Shown here in pieces: positions 9,625 through 17,886 of a stretch of DNA of 64,000 bases. The notes below the pieces were generated by a model that saw only the letters and a program-made list of their open reading frames with translations, was not told the DNA's origin and made no database searches. The position numbers and the translations under genes were made by a program. Source of the stretch: Ardenticatenaceae bacterium (GTDB lineage Bacteria > Chloroflexota > Anaerolineae > Promineifilales > Promineifilaceae); the NCBI GenBank assembly GCA_020634245.1, contig JACKCC010000020.1, positions 72,075 to 136,074 on the forward strand. The letters are read 5' to 3'. How positions within the stretch are numbered: position 1 is the stretch's first letter; each line of letters opens with the position of its first letter.

Positions 9625-9699
9625 TATGATTTTAATGAATCCAATCACTAATCCCCATATTTGAATCGCTTTGTCAAGAATGCGATACGAACCTGCAAA

Positions 9700-10185
9700 A
9701 TGAGTGACGAAACTGCCCGACAGCAAGCCAAAATATTATTTGACCAGGCCTACCGCCTGCAAATGAGAGGCGAACTGGCCCATGCCATCAACCTGTACAA
9801 ACGCGCCATCAACATATTTCCCACGGCCGAAGCATACACCTTTCTGGGCTGGACATATGGCATGCTCAAACGGTTCGATGAAGCCATTGACATGTGTCAT
9901 CAGGCCATTGCCACCGATCCCACATTTGGCAACCCGTACAACGACATTGGCGCTTATTTAATCGAACAAAAAAAGTGGAAAGAAGCGATCCCCTGGCTGG
10001 AAAAAGCAATTGAAGCACCACGTTATGATGCCCGGCAGTACCCTTACATGAATTTGGGGCGTGTTTATGAACATCTGGGGCAATACCATACCGCATTAAC
10101 CTGTTACGATAATGCGTTGGCCATTCATCCATTTTATCTTTCAGCCCGTTGGGCCAAATATGCGTTACTGGGCAAAATGAATTAG
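9700..10185 (+). CDS. TPR-repeat protein
   Basis: A 161-aa protein if started at ATG 9700 (a TTG at 9661 would add 13 residues). Three to four tetratricopeptide repeats are visible, with the usual pattern around FDQAYRLQMRGELAHAINLY, FLGWTYGMLKRFDEAIDMCHQAI, KWKEAIPWLEKAI and MNLGRVYEHLGQYHTALTCYDNALAI. It has no signal peptide. TPR modules bind partner proteins, and none can be named. It lies 75 bp after the GT39 gene and could be its operon partner. Neither start has an obvious ribosome-binding site. Confidence 0.83.
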   Translation: MSDETARQQAKILFDQAYRLQMRGELAHAINLYKRAINIFPTAEAYTFLGWTYGMLKRFDEAIDMCHQAIATDPTFGNPYNDIGAYLIEQKKWKEAIPWLEKAIEAPRYDARQYPYMNLGRVYEHLGQYHTALTCYDNALAIHPFYLSARWAKYALLGKMN

Positions 10186-10270
10186 GGCGGGGATTTTTAC
10201 CAAGCCGTGCTAAAAATTTGTTTATCTCGCCGAGAAAACCTCCTTTATTCACCGATAGTTGGTCCATTTC

Positions 10271-10354
10271 ACACTGTCATATTATAGTTTAACACTGTCA
10301 AAATATTTTTTCACGGTGTCATATTTATTTTTGACAGTGTCAAACTATACCGAT
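10271..10354. repeat. Four direct 21-bp repeats (ACACTGTCA core), helically phased
   Basis: TGTCA occurs at 10275, 10296, 10317 and 10338, an exact 21-bp period. Each unit is AC[AG][CG]TGTCA followed by 12 AT-rich bases. The fourth copy also forms the near-palindrome TTTGACAGTGTCAAA. The array lies between the convergent 3' ends of the TPR and DUF1684 genes, so it is not an obvious promoter of either. Two-turn phasing suggests cooperative protein binding on one DNA face. Confidence 0.75.
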
Positions 10355-10420
10355 GTCAGGCTCAGAATAGATTTATAAGCTGATTGGAGCTGTTTTTTCT
10401 TGGGACAAACGGCCGTTCCC

Positions 10421-10951
10421 TCAATGATCAAATTTCTTTTCCCCAGCTCGGATTGGCACGATTAGCCAATTCTCACGGGGTGGCAGCGGGCAGCTGTAGT
10501 TGGCATTATAGGCGCAATAAGGGTTGTAACAGAAGTTAAAGTCAATCTCAACCTCGGTTTCCGAAATCGGCTGCAAACCGGGGCGGTGGTTGTCCATGTA
10601 CCGGCCGGCGCCATACGTCTCTTTACCGCTGGTCGCATCTCGAAATGGCATGAAGAAATCTTCGCCATACAGGTCGCTGTAGATGGTTAAAGCAACCTCT
10701 TCACCATCTACCAGAAATTGAAAGCGCCCCCAGCGGCGATACAAACGGCTGTCACCAGTGCTGGTTTCCATTTCGATGAATGGCTCATCATCGGCGAATC
10801 GCTGGACAACGGCCGTAAACACCAATTCCTCGTTGTCATCATAATAATCCAGCCCTCTAAAGGCTGCCCGCTGTTCCCAGGTCAAAGGGGATTGCGGGTG
10901 ATTGGCTAAAAAATCATCAATTTGGTCGCGTAAATCTTGCAATTCGTTCAT
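10421..10951 (-). CDS. DUF1684-family protein
   Basis: A 176-aa cytoplasmic protein. It matches the DUF1684 (COG3358) pattern: an N-terminal helix, a two-layer beta domain, and the signatures GKETYGAGRYMD, VEIDFNFCYNPYCAYN and CPLPPRENWLIVPIRAGEK. The start is ATG 10951, preceded by GGAGG with 8 nt spacing. A TTG 15 nt upstream overlaps that ribosome-binding site and is rejected. No enzymatic role is established for this family. It is transcribed convergently toward the TPR gene across the 21-bp iteron array. Confidence 0.87.
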   Translation of the reverse strand: MNELQDLRDQIDDFLANHPQSPLTWEQRAAFRGLDYYDDNEELVFTAVVQRFADDEPFIEMETSTGDSRLYRRWGRFQFLVDGEEVALTIYSDLYGEDFFMPFRDATSGKETYGAGRYMDNHRPGLQPISETEVEIDFNFCYNPYCAYNANYSCPLPPRENWLIVPIRAGEKKFDH

Positions 10952-11075
10952 CTTAATTTCCTCCAAGACTCAAATTTTAGCCTTTCGGCATCCAATCAAG
11001 CCACCTATTTGACGACTCTGCCGGTCACACTCTTACATTTTGCTCCGCCATTCTACCTGTGTAACAATTTGAGTG

Positions 11076-11888
11076 ATGAGTACAAACAAAAATGATCTGG
11101 CACAATCCTGGTCGCTGATTGCCCCCGATTTCGACCAAATCGGACCGCCATTTTTTGCGCAAACCGGCCGCCAACTGGTGGAATCGACGGAGGTCAGGAC
11201 AGGCGACCGTATATTAGATGCCGCTGCTGGCCGGGGCGCGGTTTTATTTGCTGCGGCGGAAAAGGTGGGAAGCAACGGCCGTATCGTTGGTATTGATTTG
11301 GCGGAAGGGATGCTCAGGAACACGGCCGTTGACCTCCGAACAGCCCATCAACCTGTCTCCCTGGCCCAAATGGACGCTGAACACCTGGCTTTTGCCGATG
11401 CCGCTTTCGATGTTGTGCTCTGTGGCCATGCCATTTTTTACTTTCCGCCAGCAATCCAAGAATTCCGCCGCGTCCTGCGCCCTGGCGGGAAAATCGGGCT
11501 AACCATCGTTGCCGCTGGCACTTTCGATTGGTTGTGGCAGTTGTTTGCCGCTTACCAGCCAATTGAAGAACCCGCCGGCGAAGAAGAACCGGTCATCAAC
11601 ACGCGCAAAGGGCTGAAATGGCGGCTGGAGTTGGCCGGATTGGAACAAATTCGTGTGTGGGAAGAAACGGCCGTTTATATATACACTGACGAAGAAACCT
11701 GGTGGCAAAACTTATGGGCATTGGGAACCCGCCATACCCTGGAAACAATGAAACCAGCCCAACAGCAGCAGTTCAAACAAGACCTGTTTCAAAAACTCCA
11801 GATGTTCCGGCAGCCAGATGGCGTTCATATTCCAATCAGCACATTATTCGCCACCGCCTTGAAGCCAGAGGCACTGCCTAATGAGTAA
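11076..11888 (+). CDS. Class I SAM-dependent methyltransferase
   Basis: A 270-residue methyltransferase of the UbiE/COQ5-like fold. The SAM-binding motif I is ILDAAAGRGAVLF (a relaxed D-x-G-x-G). The acidic end of strand 2 is IVGIDLAEGML, motif II is MDAEHLAFADAAFDVVLCGHA and motif III is RRVLRPGGKIGLT. The C-terminal third is probably the substrate-recognition cap. The substrate is unknown. GTG 11073 and ATG 11076 are adjacent alternative starts. Its end overlaps the next gene by 8 nt, so the two are translationally coupled. Confidence 0.87.
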   Translation: MSTNKNDLAQSWSLIAPDFDQIGPPFFAQTGRQLVESTEVRTGDRILDAAAGRGAVLFAAAEKVGSNGRIVGIDLAEGMLRNTAVDLRTAHQPVSLAQMDAEHLAFADAAFDVVLCGHAIFYFPPAIQEFRRVLRPGGKIGLTIVAAGTFDWLWQLFAAYQPIEEPAGEEEPVINTRKGLKWRLELAGLEQIRVWEETAVYIYTDEETWWQNLWALGTRHTLETMKPAQQQQFKQDLFQKLQMFRQPDGVHIPISTLFATALKPEALPNE

Positions 11889-12555
11889 GCACGATCAAGA
11901 ATACGGCCAGGAACTCTTCGAACGATTACAACGAATTGCGGAAGGCAATTTGCAATACCCGGCCACCCCGCCGGCCATCGATCCGCACCCGCTGGCGCTG
12001 TATCCGCCCGCGCCCCGCGAACTGCGTAAAATGAAGAAATTCCGCTTCCAACTGCTGCATCGCTGGCTCACAGACCATTTCGAACCCTGCCGGGCGGCCG
12101 ATATTGGCGGCGGGAAAGGATTACTGGCTTATTTGTTGCAGGAAAGTGGCTGGGAAACGGCCGTAATCGACCCCGCGCCCCAATCCCTGCCCGACAAATT
12201 CAAAGACATCAGCACTGGCCAACGCATCCGCACACCAAACAATGCCCGCGTCCGCCACATCAATCGGGAATTCGACGAAGCGATGGCCCAGGAGTTTGAC
12301 CTGCTCATCGGGATGCACGCCCACGGCTGCAACGCTCAAATTATCGATGCAGCCGCCAAATTTGGCTGCGGTTTCATTCTTTTCCCCTGCTGCGTCATCG
12401 ATGAACCATTTTACCCGCCCATTGGTGCAACCTGGCTGGAAAGTGTCGCCGATTATGCCGTCCGCCAGGGCCACGATATCTTTCCCTTTAGATTAAATTT
12501 CAAAGGGCAAAACATCGGCCTAGCGGCTCCCGGTCGCTGCCAATTAAAATCTTAA
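11881..12555 (+). CDS. Methyltransferase-like protein
   Basis: A 224-aa protein overlapping the upstream methyltransferase by 8 nt. Residues 60-110 carry a SAM-binding-like glycine motif (AADIGGGKGLLAYLL) and a following strand ending in an acidic residue (TAVIDPA). FDLLIGMHAHGCNAQII and FILFPCCVIDEP resemble the later strands of Rossmann methyltransferases that use a Cys-Cys or His near the active site. I cannot assign a substrate. Its operonic partner suggests two steps or two subunits of one modification. The stop overlaps the stop of the convergent SDR gene by 3-4 bases. Confidence 0.72.
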   Translation: MSKHDQEYGQELFERLQRIAEGNLQYPATPPAIDPHPLALYPPAPRELRKMKKFRFQLLHRWLTDHFEPCRAADIGGGKGLLAYLLQESGWETAVIDPAPQSLPDKFKDISTGQRIRTPNNARVRHINREFDEAMAQEFDLLIGMHAHGCNAQIIDAAAKFGCGFILFPCCVIDEPFYPPIGATWLESVADYAVRQGHDIFPFRLNFKGQNIGLAAPGRCQLKS

Positions 12556-13466
12556 CGGCCGTTTCCCACATACTTCATCGTCAAGGCCATCACCTGCGCA
12601 ATGTTTTCTTTATCCCGGCTGTACTTGGATGATTGAACGATATGCTCCGGATCATCAAAGTAGCTACCCGTCGTCTGGCTGACCGCTGGTGACGTGGCCA
12701 GATAAGTGTAAGTCTCGGCCATTTTGGCTGGCAAGATGGCGAATTTGCTCTTCATTGCATACGCCTTTTGCGCCAGTTTAGGCATGTTGGGATAACGTGA
12801 CGCTACATCGATTTGCACATTAGTGACACGGATGGAATTGACGGTAACGCCTGCACTGAGAGCGGACACAATGTCCGTCGCCGAAGTGGCCGTGTCCCTC
12901 AACTGATCCGCCAGCCAACAGGTATACATCACCTGGGCCAGCTTCGATTGATAGTACGCCTTCTGCACACTAAATTTGCGCCGGGCAAACTCCGGATCGG
13001 TCAAATCGACCCGCAAAAAAGGGTAGGCCGTCAACCCTTTGGATGAAATCGTGATGATCCGCCCCTGCTCGCTCCGTTTGACGGCCGGCAGCAGCAAATC
13101 CGTCAACAGCACCGGACCAACGTGATTGGTCGCCCACACTGTTTCAACACCCTCTTCGGTCAGCACCCGCTCCTTTTGCCGGATGTCGAACATTGCCGCA
13201 TTGTGGATGAGAACATCCAGCACCTCATATTTGGTTAAAAACGCCGCCGCAAACGCTCGAATCGAAGATTGCAGCGACATATCCACCAGCATCAATTCCA
13301 CTGCCTCGCTGCCCGACTCGCGGCGCACTTCCTGTAACGCTGCTTCGCCCCGCGCCTGACTGCGGCAGGCCATGATGACCCGATACCCTTTTTGCGCAAT
13401 TTGCACGGCCGCTTCCTTGCCAATACCGGAATTCGCCCCGGTGATGATGCCTGTTTTTTGCTTCAT
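12552..13466 (-). CDS. Short-chain dehydrogenase/reductase (SDR)
   Basis: A 304-aa Rossmann oxidoreductase. It has the NAD(P)-binding TGANSGIGKEA motif at residues 8-18, a basic Arg after strand 2 (MACRSQARGEAA) that favours NADPH, the HNAAMF stabilising segment, and a catalytic Tyr-x3-Lys in YYQSKLAQ. The overall pattern resembles the protochlorophyllide-reductase/retinol-dehydrogenase-like SDRs. That is only a fold-level similarity. Nothing else here suggests a photosynthesis role. The start is the ATG at 13466. Confidence 0.88.
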   Translation of the reverse strand: MKQKTGIITGANSGIGKEAAVQIAQKGYRVIMACRSQARGEAALQEVRRESGSEAVELMLVDMSLQSSIRAFAAAFLTKYEVLDVLIHNAAMFDIRQKERVLTEEGVETVWATNHVGPVLLTDLLLPAVKRSEQGRIITISSKGLTAYPFLRVDLTDPEFARRKFSVQKAYYQSKLAQVMYTCWLADQLRDTATSATDIVSALSAGVTVNSIRVTNVQIDVASRYPNMPKLAQKAYAMKSKFAILPAKMAETYTYLATSPAVSQTTGSYFDDPEHIVQSSKYSRDKENIAQVMALTMKYVGNGR

Positions 13467-13565
13467 TTCGTTTCCTTTGCCGCCAGCAACCTGATGACCT
13501 GCCAGCCTTGCCTCAAAATATTAACCTGTTTTACAGGTGGTAACGGCCGTTGTCAATATGAGAGC

Positions 13566-13650
13566 AGTGCCAGGCACAGGGCAGCAAGTTTTGCCCATCT
13601 GGACTATTTCCACCCTGTGCCTGGCACTTAGCAAAAAAGTGACTGTCACT
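13566..13650. repeat. REP-like inverted repeat (GTGCCAGGCAC) plus AAGTGACTGTCACT palindrome
   Basis: A perfect 16-bp inverted repeat AGTGCCAGGCACAGGG (13566-13581) / its complement (13613-13628) has a 31-nt loop. Each arm contains the smaller palindrome GTGCCAGGCAC. Five bases downstream lies AAAAAAGTGACTGTCACT (13633-13650), itself palindromic. A relative of the latter occurs at 34125-34190. Such paired small palindromes resemble REP/BIME elements, which are moved by Y1 (RAYT) transposases. No RAYT gene is in the window. Confidence 0.65.
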
Positions 13651-13715
13651 CGCGACGCAATTCAGGTAAAATACAGGCATCGTCTTGAGTTCCCATCTGA
13701 AAAAAGGATATGCCC

Positions 13716-16673
13716 ATGACAATCTCACTGAATATCAACAACCAACAAGTCGAAATCGCCGCCTCCCCCACAGTCACCCTCATGGCCGCTTTGCGGCAGG
13801 CCGGCTTTTTTAGCGTCCGCTTCGGCAGCGACGATGGCCAAACTGGAGCCGCTGCCGTTCTAATCGATGGCCAACTTGTCAACAGCGACACGATGCTGGC
13901 CGGGCAAGCCATTGGCCATCACATCGAAACCGTCGAAGGACTGACGGAGCGCGTCGGTGAACTGCATCCCATCCAAAAAGCATTCATCGAAACCGGCGCC
14001 ATCCAATCCGGCTACTCCACTCCGGCCATGATTTTGACCGCCAAAGCCCTCATCGCCCGCAATCCCAGCCCAACTGAGGCCGATGTGCGCGAGGCGCTGT
14101 CCGGCATTTTGTGCCGCGAAACTGGCTACGTCAAGCCGGTGGAAGCCGTTTTGCGCGCCGCCGCCTATCTGCGCGGCGAAGACGTGCCCCCTTACGACGG
14201 TCCGCAAATCGTCGATGCCAGCTATTTTGTGGAACATCCCCCGGCCGACAATGGCGATGACATGGATAGCCCGGAACTGGCCGGTGGCAGCCAGCAGCCA
14301 ACTACGACCCAGACCAAACCCCAAACCGACATTGAACTGAAATCTGGCGTGCCGGAAACGGCCGTTGTCGGCAAATCAGAAACCAAAGTCGATGCCATCA
14401 AACTGGCCAAAGGCAACCCGGCCTTCGTCGATGACATCGAGATGCGGGGCATGTTATATGCCAAACTGCTCACCAGTCCCCACGCCCATGCCAACATTTT
14501 AGACATCGATGACAGTGAAGCCGTCGCCCTGCCCGGAGTCCGTGCCGTCATCCATTACAAAAATATCGAACGCGTCAAATATGCTTCCGGCGGGCAAAGC
14601 TACCCCAATCCGCCGCCTTATGATCAGGTCAGCTTCGATACAAAAGTACGCTACGTGGGCGATCGAGTAGCGGCCGTTGCCGCCGACACCCTGGAAATCG
14701 CCGAAGCAGCGCTCAAACTCATCAAAGTGGATTACGAAGTGCTGCCCGCCGTCTTCGACGAAAACGAAGCGATTAAACCGGGGGCACCGATCATCCACGA
14801 TGAAGAAGACACACTGGACATCCACGACGCCAGCCGCAACATCGTCCACCACATCGAAGCTGAACTGGGCGATGTGGAGCAGGGCTTCGCCGAATCGGAC
14901 CACGTGTTTGAGCGCACCTACTACGTCCATCAAGTGCAGCAAGCGCCCATCGAACCGCACATCGCCATCAGTTGGTGGGACGAAGATGAGCGGCTGGTCA
15001 TCCGCACCAGCACGCAGGTGCCGTTCCACACCCGGCGCATGGTGGCTCCGCTGCTAGGTCTGCCCGTGCGCCAGATTCGGGTCATCAAACCGCGCATTGG
15101 CGGCGGTTTTGGCGTTAAACAAGAGATGCTTCTGGAAGACATCGTCGGTCATCTGACCATCAAAACCGGCCGTCCGGTGCGGATGGAATTGACCCGTTCC
15201 GAGGAGTTCCGCAGCAGCCGTACCCGCCATCCCCAATCTGTCACCTGGAAAACAGGCGTTATGGCCGATGGTACGCTGCACAGCCAGCAGTACAAAATGG
15301 TGGCCAACACCGGCGCGTATGGCAGTCACGGATTGACCGTGCAAACCGTTTCCGGCCTGCGCGGCCTGAGCAGCTACAACTGCCCCAACCGTGAATTTGA
15401 CTGCATCGTTGCCTACACGAATATTCCCGTCCCCGGCGCCTATCGCGGTTACGGCGCACCGCAGGCCCTCTTTGCCCTGGAAAACCACATGGATGAAATT
15501 GCCTACGAATTGGGCATGGATCCCATCGAATTCCGACGTAAAAACTGGGTTCAGGCCGGCGACCCGCTGTCTATCGCCCCACTGTTGGGCGAAGGCGAAA
15601 AGGAAACGGTTGTGGACGTGCCCTACATCGAATCGTGCGGCCTGAATGAATGCTTTGAGCAGGGGATGAAGGCCATCGAGTGGGAGCGTAAATACCAACC
15701 GGGCTGGCACGAAGTCCCCGGCAAACCGCACGTGCGGCGCGGGCTGGGCGCGGCGATGTGCATGCACGGCACAGCGATTCCCGGTCTGGACATGGGCGGC
15801 GCATCCATCAAAATGAATGATGACGGCTCGTTTAACGTCCTCGTGGGTGCGACCGATTTGGGCACTGGCTCGGACACAGTGCTGGGGCAGATGGCGGCCG
15901 AAGTTTTGGGCGTGCCATTAGCCGATATTTTGATGTATTCCAGCGACACGGACATGACGCCGTTTGATGTGGGCGCTTATGCCAGCAGCACGACGTACAT
16001 TTCGGGCACGGCCGTTAAAAAAGCCGCCGAACAAGTAGCCGAACAAATCAAGGAACGGGCCGCGCTCATGCTGGAATTGGACACGTGGGACGATATTCGA
16101 TTGGAAAATAAACAGGCTGTGGCCCCTGACGGACGTTCCGTCAGTCTGGAGAAAATCGCCCTGCACAGCCTGCACCAAGAAGACCAGCGCCAAATCATGG
16201 CCAACGCCAGCTACGTCAGCGCCGCCTCGCCGCCGCCCTTTGCCGGGCAGTTCGCCGAAGTGGAAGTGGACACAGAAACCGGCCAGGTCACGGTTACTAA
16301 ACTAGTCATGGCTGTCGATGCCGGCGTGCCCATTAATCCGCTGACAGCCAGCGGCCAGGTGGAAGGCGGCATGGTGCAAGCCCTGGGCTACGGCCACTGC
16401 GAAGAGATGGCCTATGATGAAACGGGCAATCTGATCAATGACGAATTTGGCCCCTACCACATCTACCGTGCCGACGAAATGCCCTGGATGAAGGCGATTT
16501 TGGTACAGACCAATGAGCCAACCGGCCCGTTTGGGGCCAAAGCGATTGCCGAAATCCCCAAGGACGGCGTGGCCCCGGCGCTGGCCAACGCCATTTTCGA
16601 CGCGACCGGTGTGCGTATTCGCAGTATTCCGTTTACACCGCAGCGGGTATACGCGGAGCTAAAAACGATTTGA
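13716..16673 (+). CDS. XdhD-like molybdenum hydroxylase with degenerate [2Fe-2S] domain
   Basis: A 985-residue protein of the xanthine dehydrogenase/aldehyde oxidase family. Residues 1-75 and 85-155 correspond to the two iron-sulfur subdomains. Seven of the eight cluster cysteines are replaced: positions 38, 43, 46 and 58 are Ser, Thr, Ala and Asp; GYCTP-type Cys are Ser in QSGYSTPAMI; CRCTGY reads CRETGY. The rest is the molybdopterin-binding large domain, including GGGFGVKQEMLLEDIV and the active-site Glu region GPFGAKAIAEIP, so catalysis looks intact. From memory, E. coli XdhD has a similar dead domain. Family role: hydroxylation of purines or aldehydes. No FAD subunit is nearby. ATG 13716 has AAGG at better spacing than ATG 13710. 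Confidence 0.85.
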   Translation: MTISLNINNQQVEIAASPTVTLMAALRQAGFFSVRFGSDDGQTGAAAVLIDGQLVNSDTMLAGQAIGHHIETVEGLTERVGELHPIQKAFIETGAIQSGYSTPAMILTAKALIARNPSPTEADVREALSGILCRETGYVKPVEAVLRAAAYLRGEDVPPYDGPQIVDASYFVEHPPADNGDDMDSPELAGGSQQPTTTQTKPQTDIELKSGVPETAVVGKSETKVDAIKLAKGNPAFVDDIEMRGMLYAKLLTSPHAHANILDIDDSEAVALPGVRAVIHYKNIERVKYASGGQSYPNPPPYDQVSFDTKVRYVGDRVAAVAADTLEIAEAALKLIKVDYEVLPAVFDENEAIKPGAPIIHDEEDTLDIHDASRNIVHHIEAELGDVEQGFAESDHVFERTYYVHQVQQAPIEPHIAISWWDEDERLVIRTSTQVPFHTRRMVAPLLGLPVRQIRVIKPRIGGGFGVKQEMLLEDIVGHLTIKTGRPVRMELTRSEEFRSSRTRHPQSVTWKTGVMADGTLHSQQYKMVANTGAYGSHGLTVQTVSGLRGLSSYNCPNREFDCIVAYTNIPVPGAYRGYGAPQALFALENHMDEIAYELGMDPIEFRRKNWVQAGDPLSIAPLLGEGEKETVVDVPYIESCGLNECFEQGMKAIEWERKYQPGWHEVPGKPHVRRGLGAAMCMHGTAIPGLDMGGASIKMNDDGSFNVLVGATDLGTGSDTVLGQMAAEVLGVPLADILMYSSDTDMTPFDVGAYASSTTYISGTAVKKAAEQVAEQIKERAALMLELDTWDDIRLENKQAVAPDGRSVSLEKIALHSLHQEDQRQIMANASYVSAASPPPFAGQFAEVEVDTETGQVTVTKLVMAVDAGVPINPLTASGQVEGGMVQALGYGHCEEMAYDETGNLINDEFGPYHIYRADEMPWMKAILVQTNEPTGPFGAKAIAEIPKDGVAPALANAIFDATGVRIRSIPFTPQRVYAELKTI

Positions 16674-16687
16674 CAAATCGTTCAACA

Positions 16688-16724
16688 AAAAACGGCCGTT
16701 TCTGGTGTGGAAACGGCCGTTTTT
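16688..16724. terminator. Bidirectional terminator made of two ACGGCCGT copies
   Basis: A perfect 15-bp stem AAAAACGGCCGTTTC (16688-16702) / GAAACGGCCGTTTTT (16710-16724) with a 7-nt loop, flanked by A and T runs. It sits between the convergent XdhD-like and MerR genes and can terminate both. Each arm contains one copy of the iterated palindrome. Confidence 0.85.
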
Positions 16725-16743
16725 CATTCCACCCAACTCAACA

Positions 16744-17571
16744 CTACTTCACTGGCAAGTAAATCGACATCCGCTCGCCGGTAGCCATATCAAACTCATC
16801 ACCGTAAAACTCAAAGTCAGGCCCATCAGCCCTGACATAGCCAGACTGTGGCAGCCAGGTCTCGAAGATGTACTGGTAGGTCTCATGAATCGTCTTCAAA
16901 GAGCAGGGGAAAACGGCGTACTGCTGCTCCGGTACAGTCCATTTCTCCATTCCTTTAGGCAGGTCAGCGGCCTCACTGACTTCAAAACCGGCTAAGTAGT
17001 GGAAACGGCCGTCATCCTCCAAATCACCACACACCCCATAAGCCGGACCGGTCTTGTACTCAATCTCATCGTAACGCGGATTCACTTTATCCCACACCTG
17101 CGGAATCTCATTATTCTCATTCTTGCCGTAATACATCAGGCCGACAACCATGAACGCCGGTTTAGTGACAATTTTCGGTTCCATTTTCATTTGCTCCTTA
17201 TGTTGTGTGATCAAGCTCATCAGGAAATCATCCTCGCCTTCAATCTGGCGCAGGCGGGCTTCAACCCGTGCCAGGCGCGCCTGCTCTTCCTCGATATGCT
17301 GCTCTAATTCGGCACATTTGAGGCGCAGCATGCCGCGCAGCTCATTTACTGTCAAAGTCTCAGTCAAAATACGGCCGATTTGCTCCAGCGTGAACCCTAA
17401 ATCCTTGAGCGCCATAATACGATTCAAGCGGGGCATCTGCTCACGCGCGTAGTAGCGATAACCAGTAAACCGATCAATCCAGGCCGGTTTTAGCAGACCC
17501 AGACGAGCATAATGCCGCAGCGTTTTGACAGTTACGTCAGCTTCTTTGGCAAACTCCCCTATTTTGAGCAT
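16744..17571 (-). CDS. MerR-family regulator with GyrI-like effector domain
   Basis: A 275-aa one-component regulator. Residues 1-70 form the MerR winged helix-turn-helix (LKIGEFAKEADVTVKTLRHYARLGLL, then GYRYYAREQ). Residues 75-118 form the dimerising coiled coil. Residues 130-275 are a GyrI/BmrR-type small-molecule-binding domain ending in SIYLPVK. The family binds lipophilic cations or drugs and activates exporters. A MerR-type promoter with an over-long spacer lies upstream (17625-17655, minus strand), so it probably regulates itself. No exporter is adjacent, so target genes may lie elsewhere. Confidence 0.9.
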   Translation of the reverse strand: MLKIGEFAKEADVTVKTLRHYARLGLLKPAWIDRFTGYRYYAREQMPRLNRIMALKDLGFTLEQIGRILTETLTVNELRGMLRLKCAELEQHIEEEQARLARVEARLRQIEGEDDFLMSLITQHKEQMKMEPKIVTKPAFMVVGLMYYGKNENNEIPQVWDKVNPRYDEIEYKTGPAYGVCGDLEDDGRFHYLAGFEVSEAADLPKGMEKWTVPEQQYAVFPCSLKTIHETYQYIFETWLPQSGYVRADGPDFEFYGDEFDMATGERMSIYLPVK

Positions 17572-17624
17572 CGATCACTTTCTCCAAAATATTTTTATCA
17601 TTCGTTCTGGCCAGAACCAATTGT

Positions 17625-17655
17625 ATGATACACCCGGTCCTAAGGGGAGAGTCAA
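17625..17655 (-). promoter_or_regulatory. MerR-type promoter/operator with 19-bp spacer
   Basis: Read on the minus strand: -35 TTGACT (17655-17650), a 19-bp spacer CTCCCCTTAGGACCGGGTG, and -10 TATCAT (17630-17625). A 19-bp spacer with an imperfect dyad (ACTCTCCCC / GGACCGGGT) is the hallmark of promoters that MerR-family activators twist into shape. It points at the MerR gene starting at 17571, giving autoregulation. Confidence 0.8.
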
Positions 17656-17886
17656 GGCAAAAGTGACATTGACAAATGCCAGGCATCTCACGCTTACTTT
17701 CAACAAAAATCCCGCAGACACATAACTTTCTGCCACTTGACAACAAGCTCTATAATTAAAGTAATTCGTAAGTTTCATCTTAATGAATGCCTGCTAATCT
17801 CTTAAACAGGGGCTGCTATTGATTCATATGTGCAAACCTCAGCCCTCCTTATACATTTTATATTCATTCAGCCGTTGGGAATGATT

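Noticed and set aside
12552..13466. Protochlorophyllide reductase
   Set aside because: Only SDR fold-level similarity; no photosynthesis genes are seen in the window.
13837..14170. Sequencing error as the cause of the missing Fe-S cysteines
   Set aside because: The reading frame is intact and all positions are clean substitutions spread over 300 bp; a similar state is recalled for E. coli XdhD.
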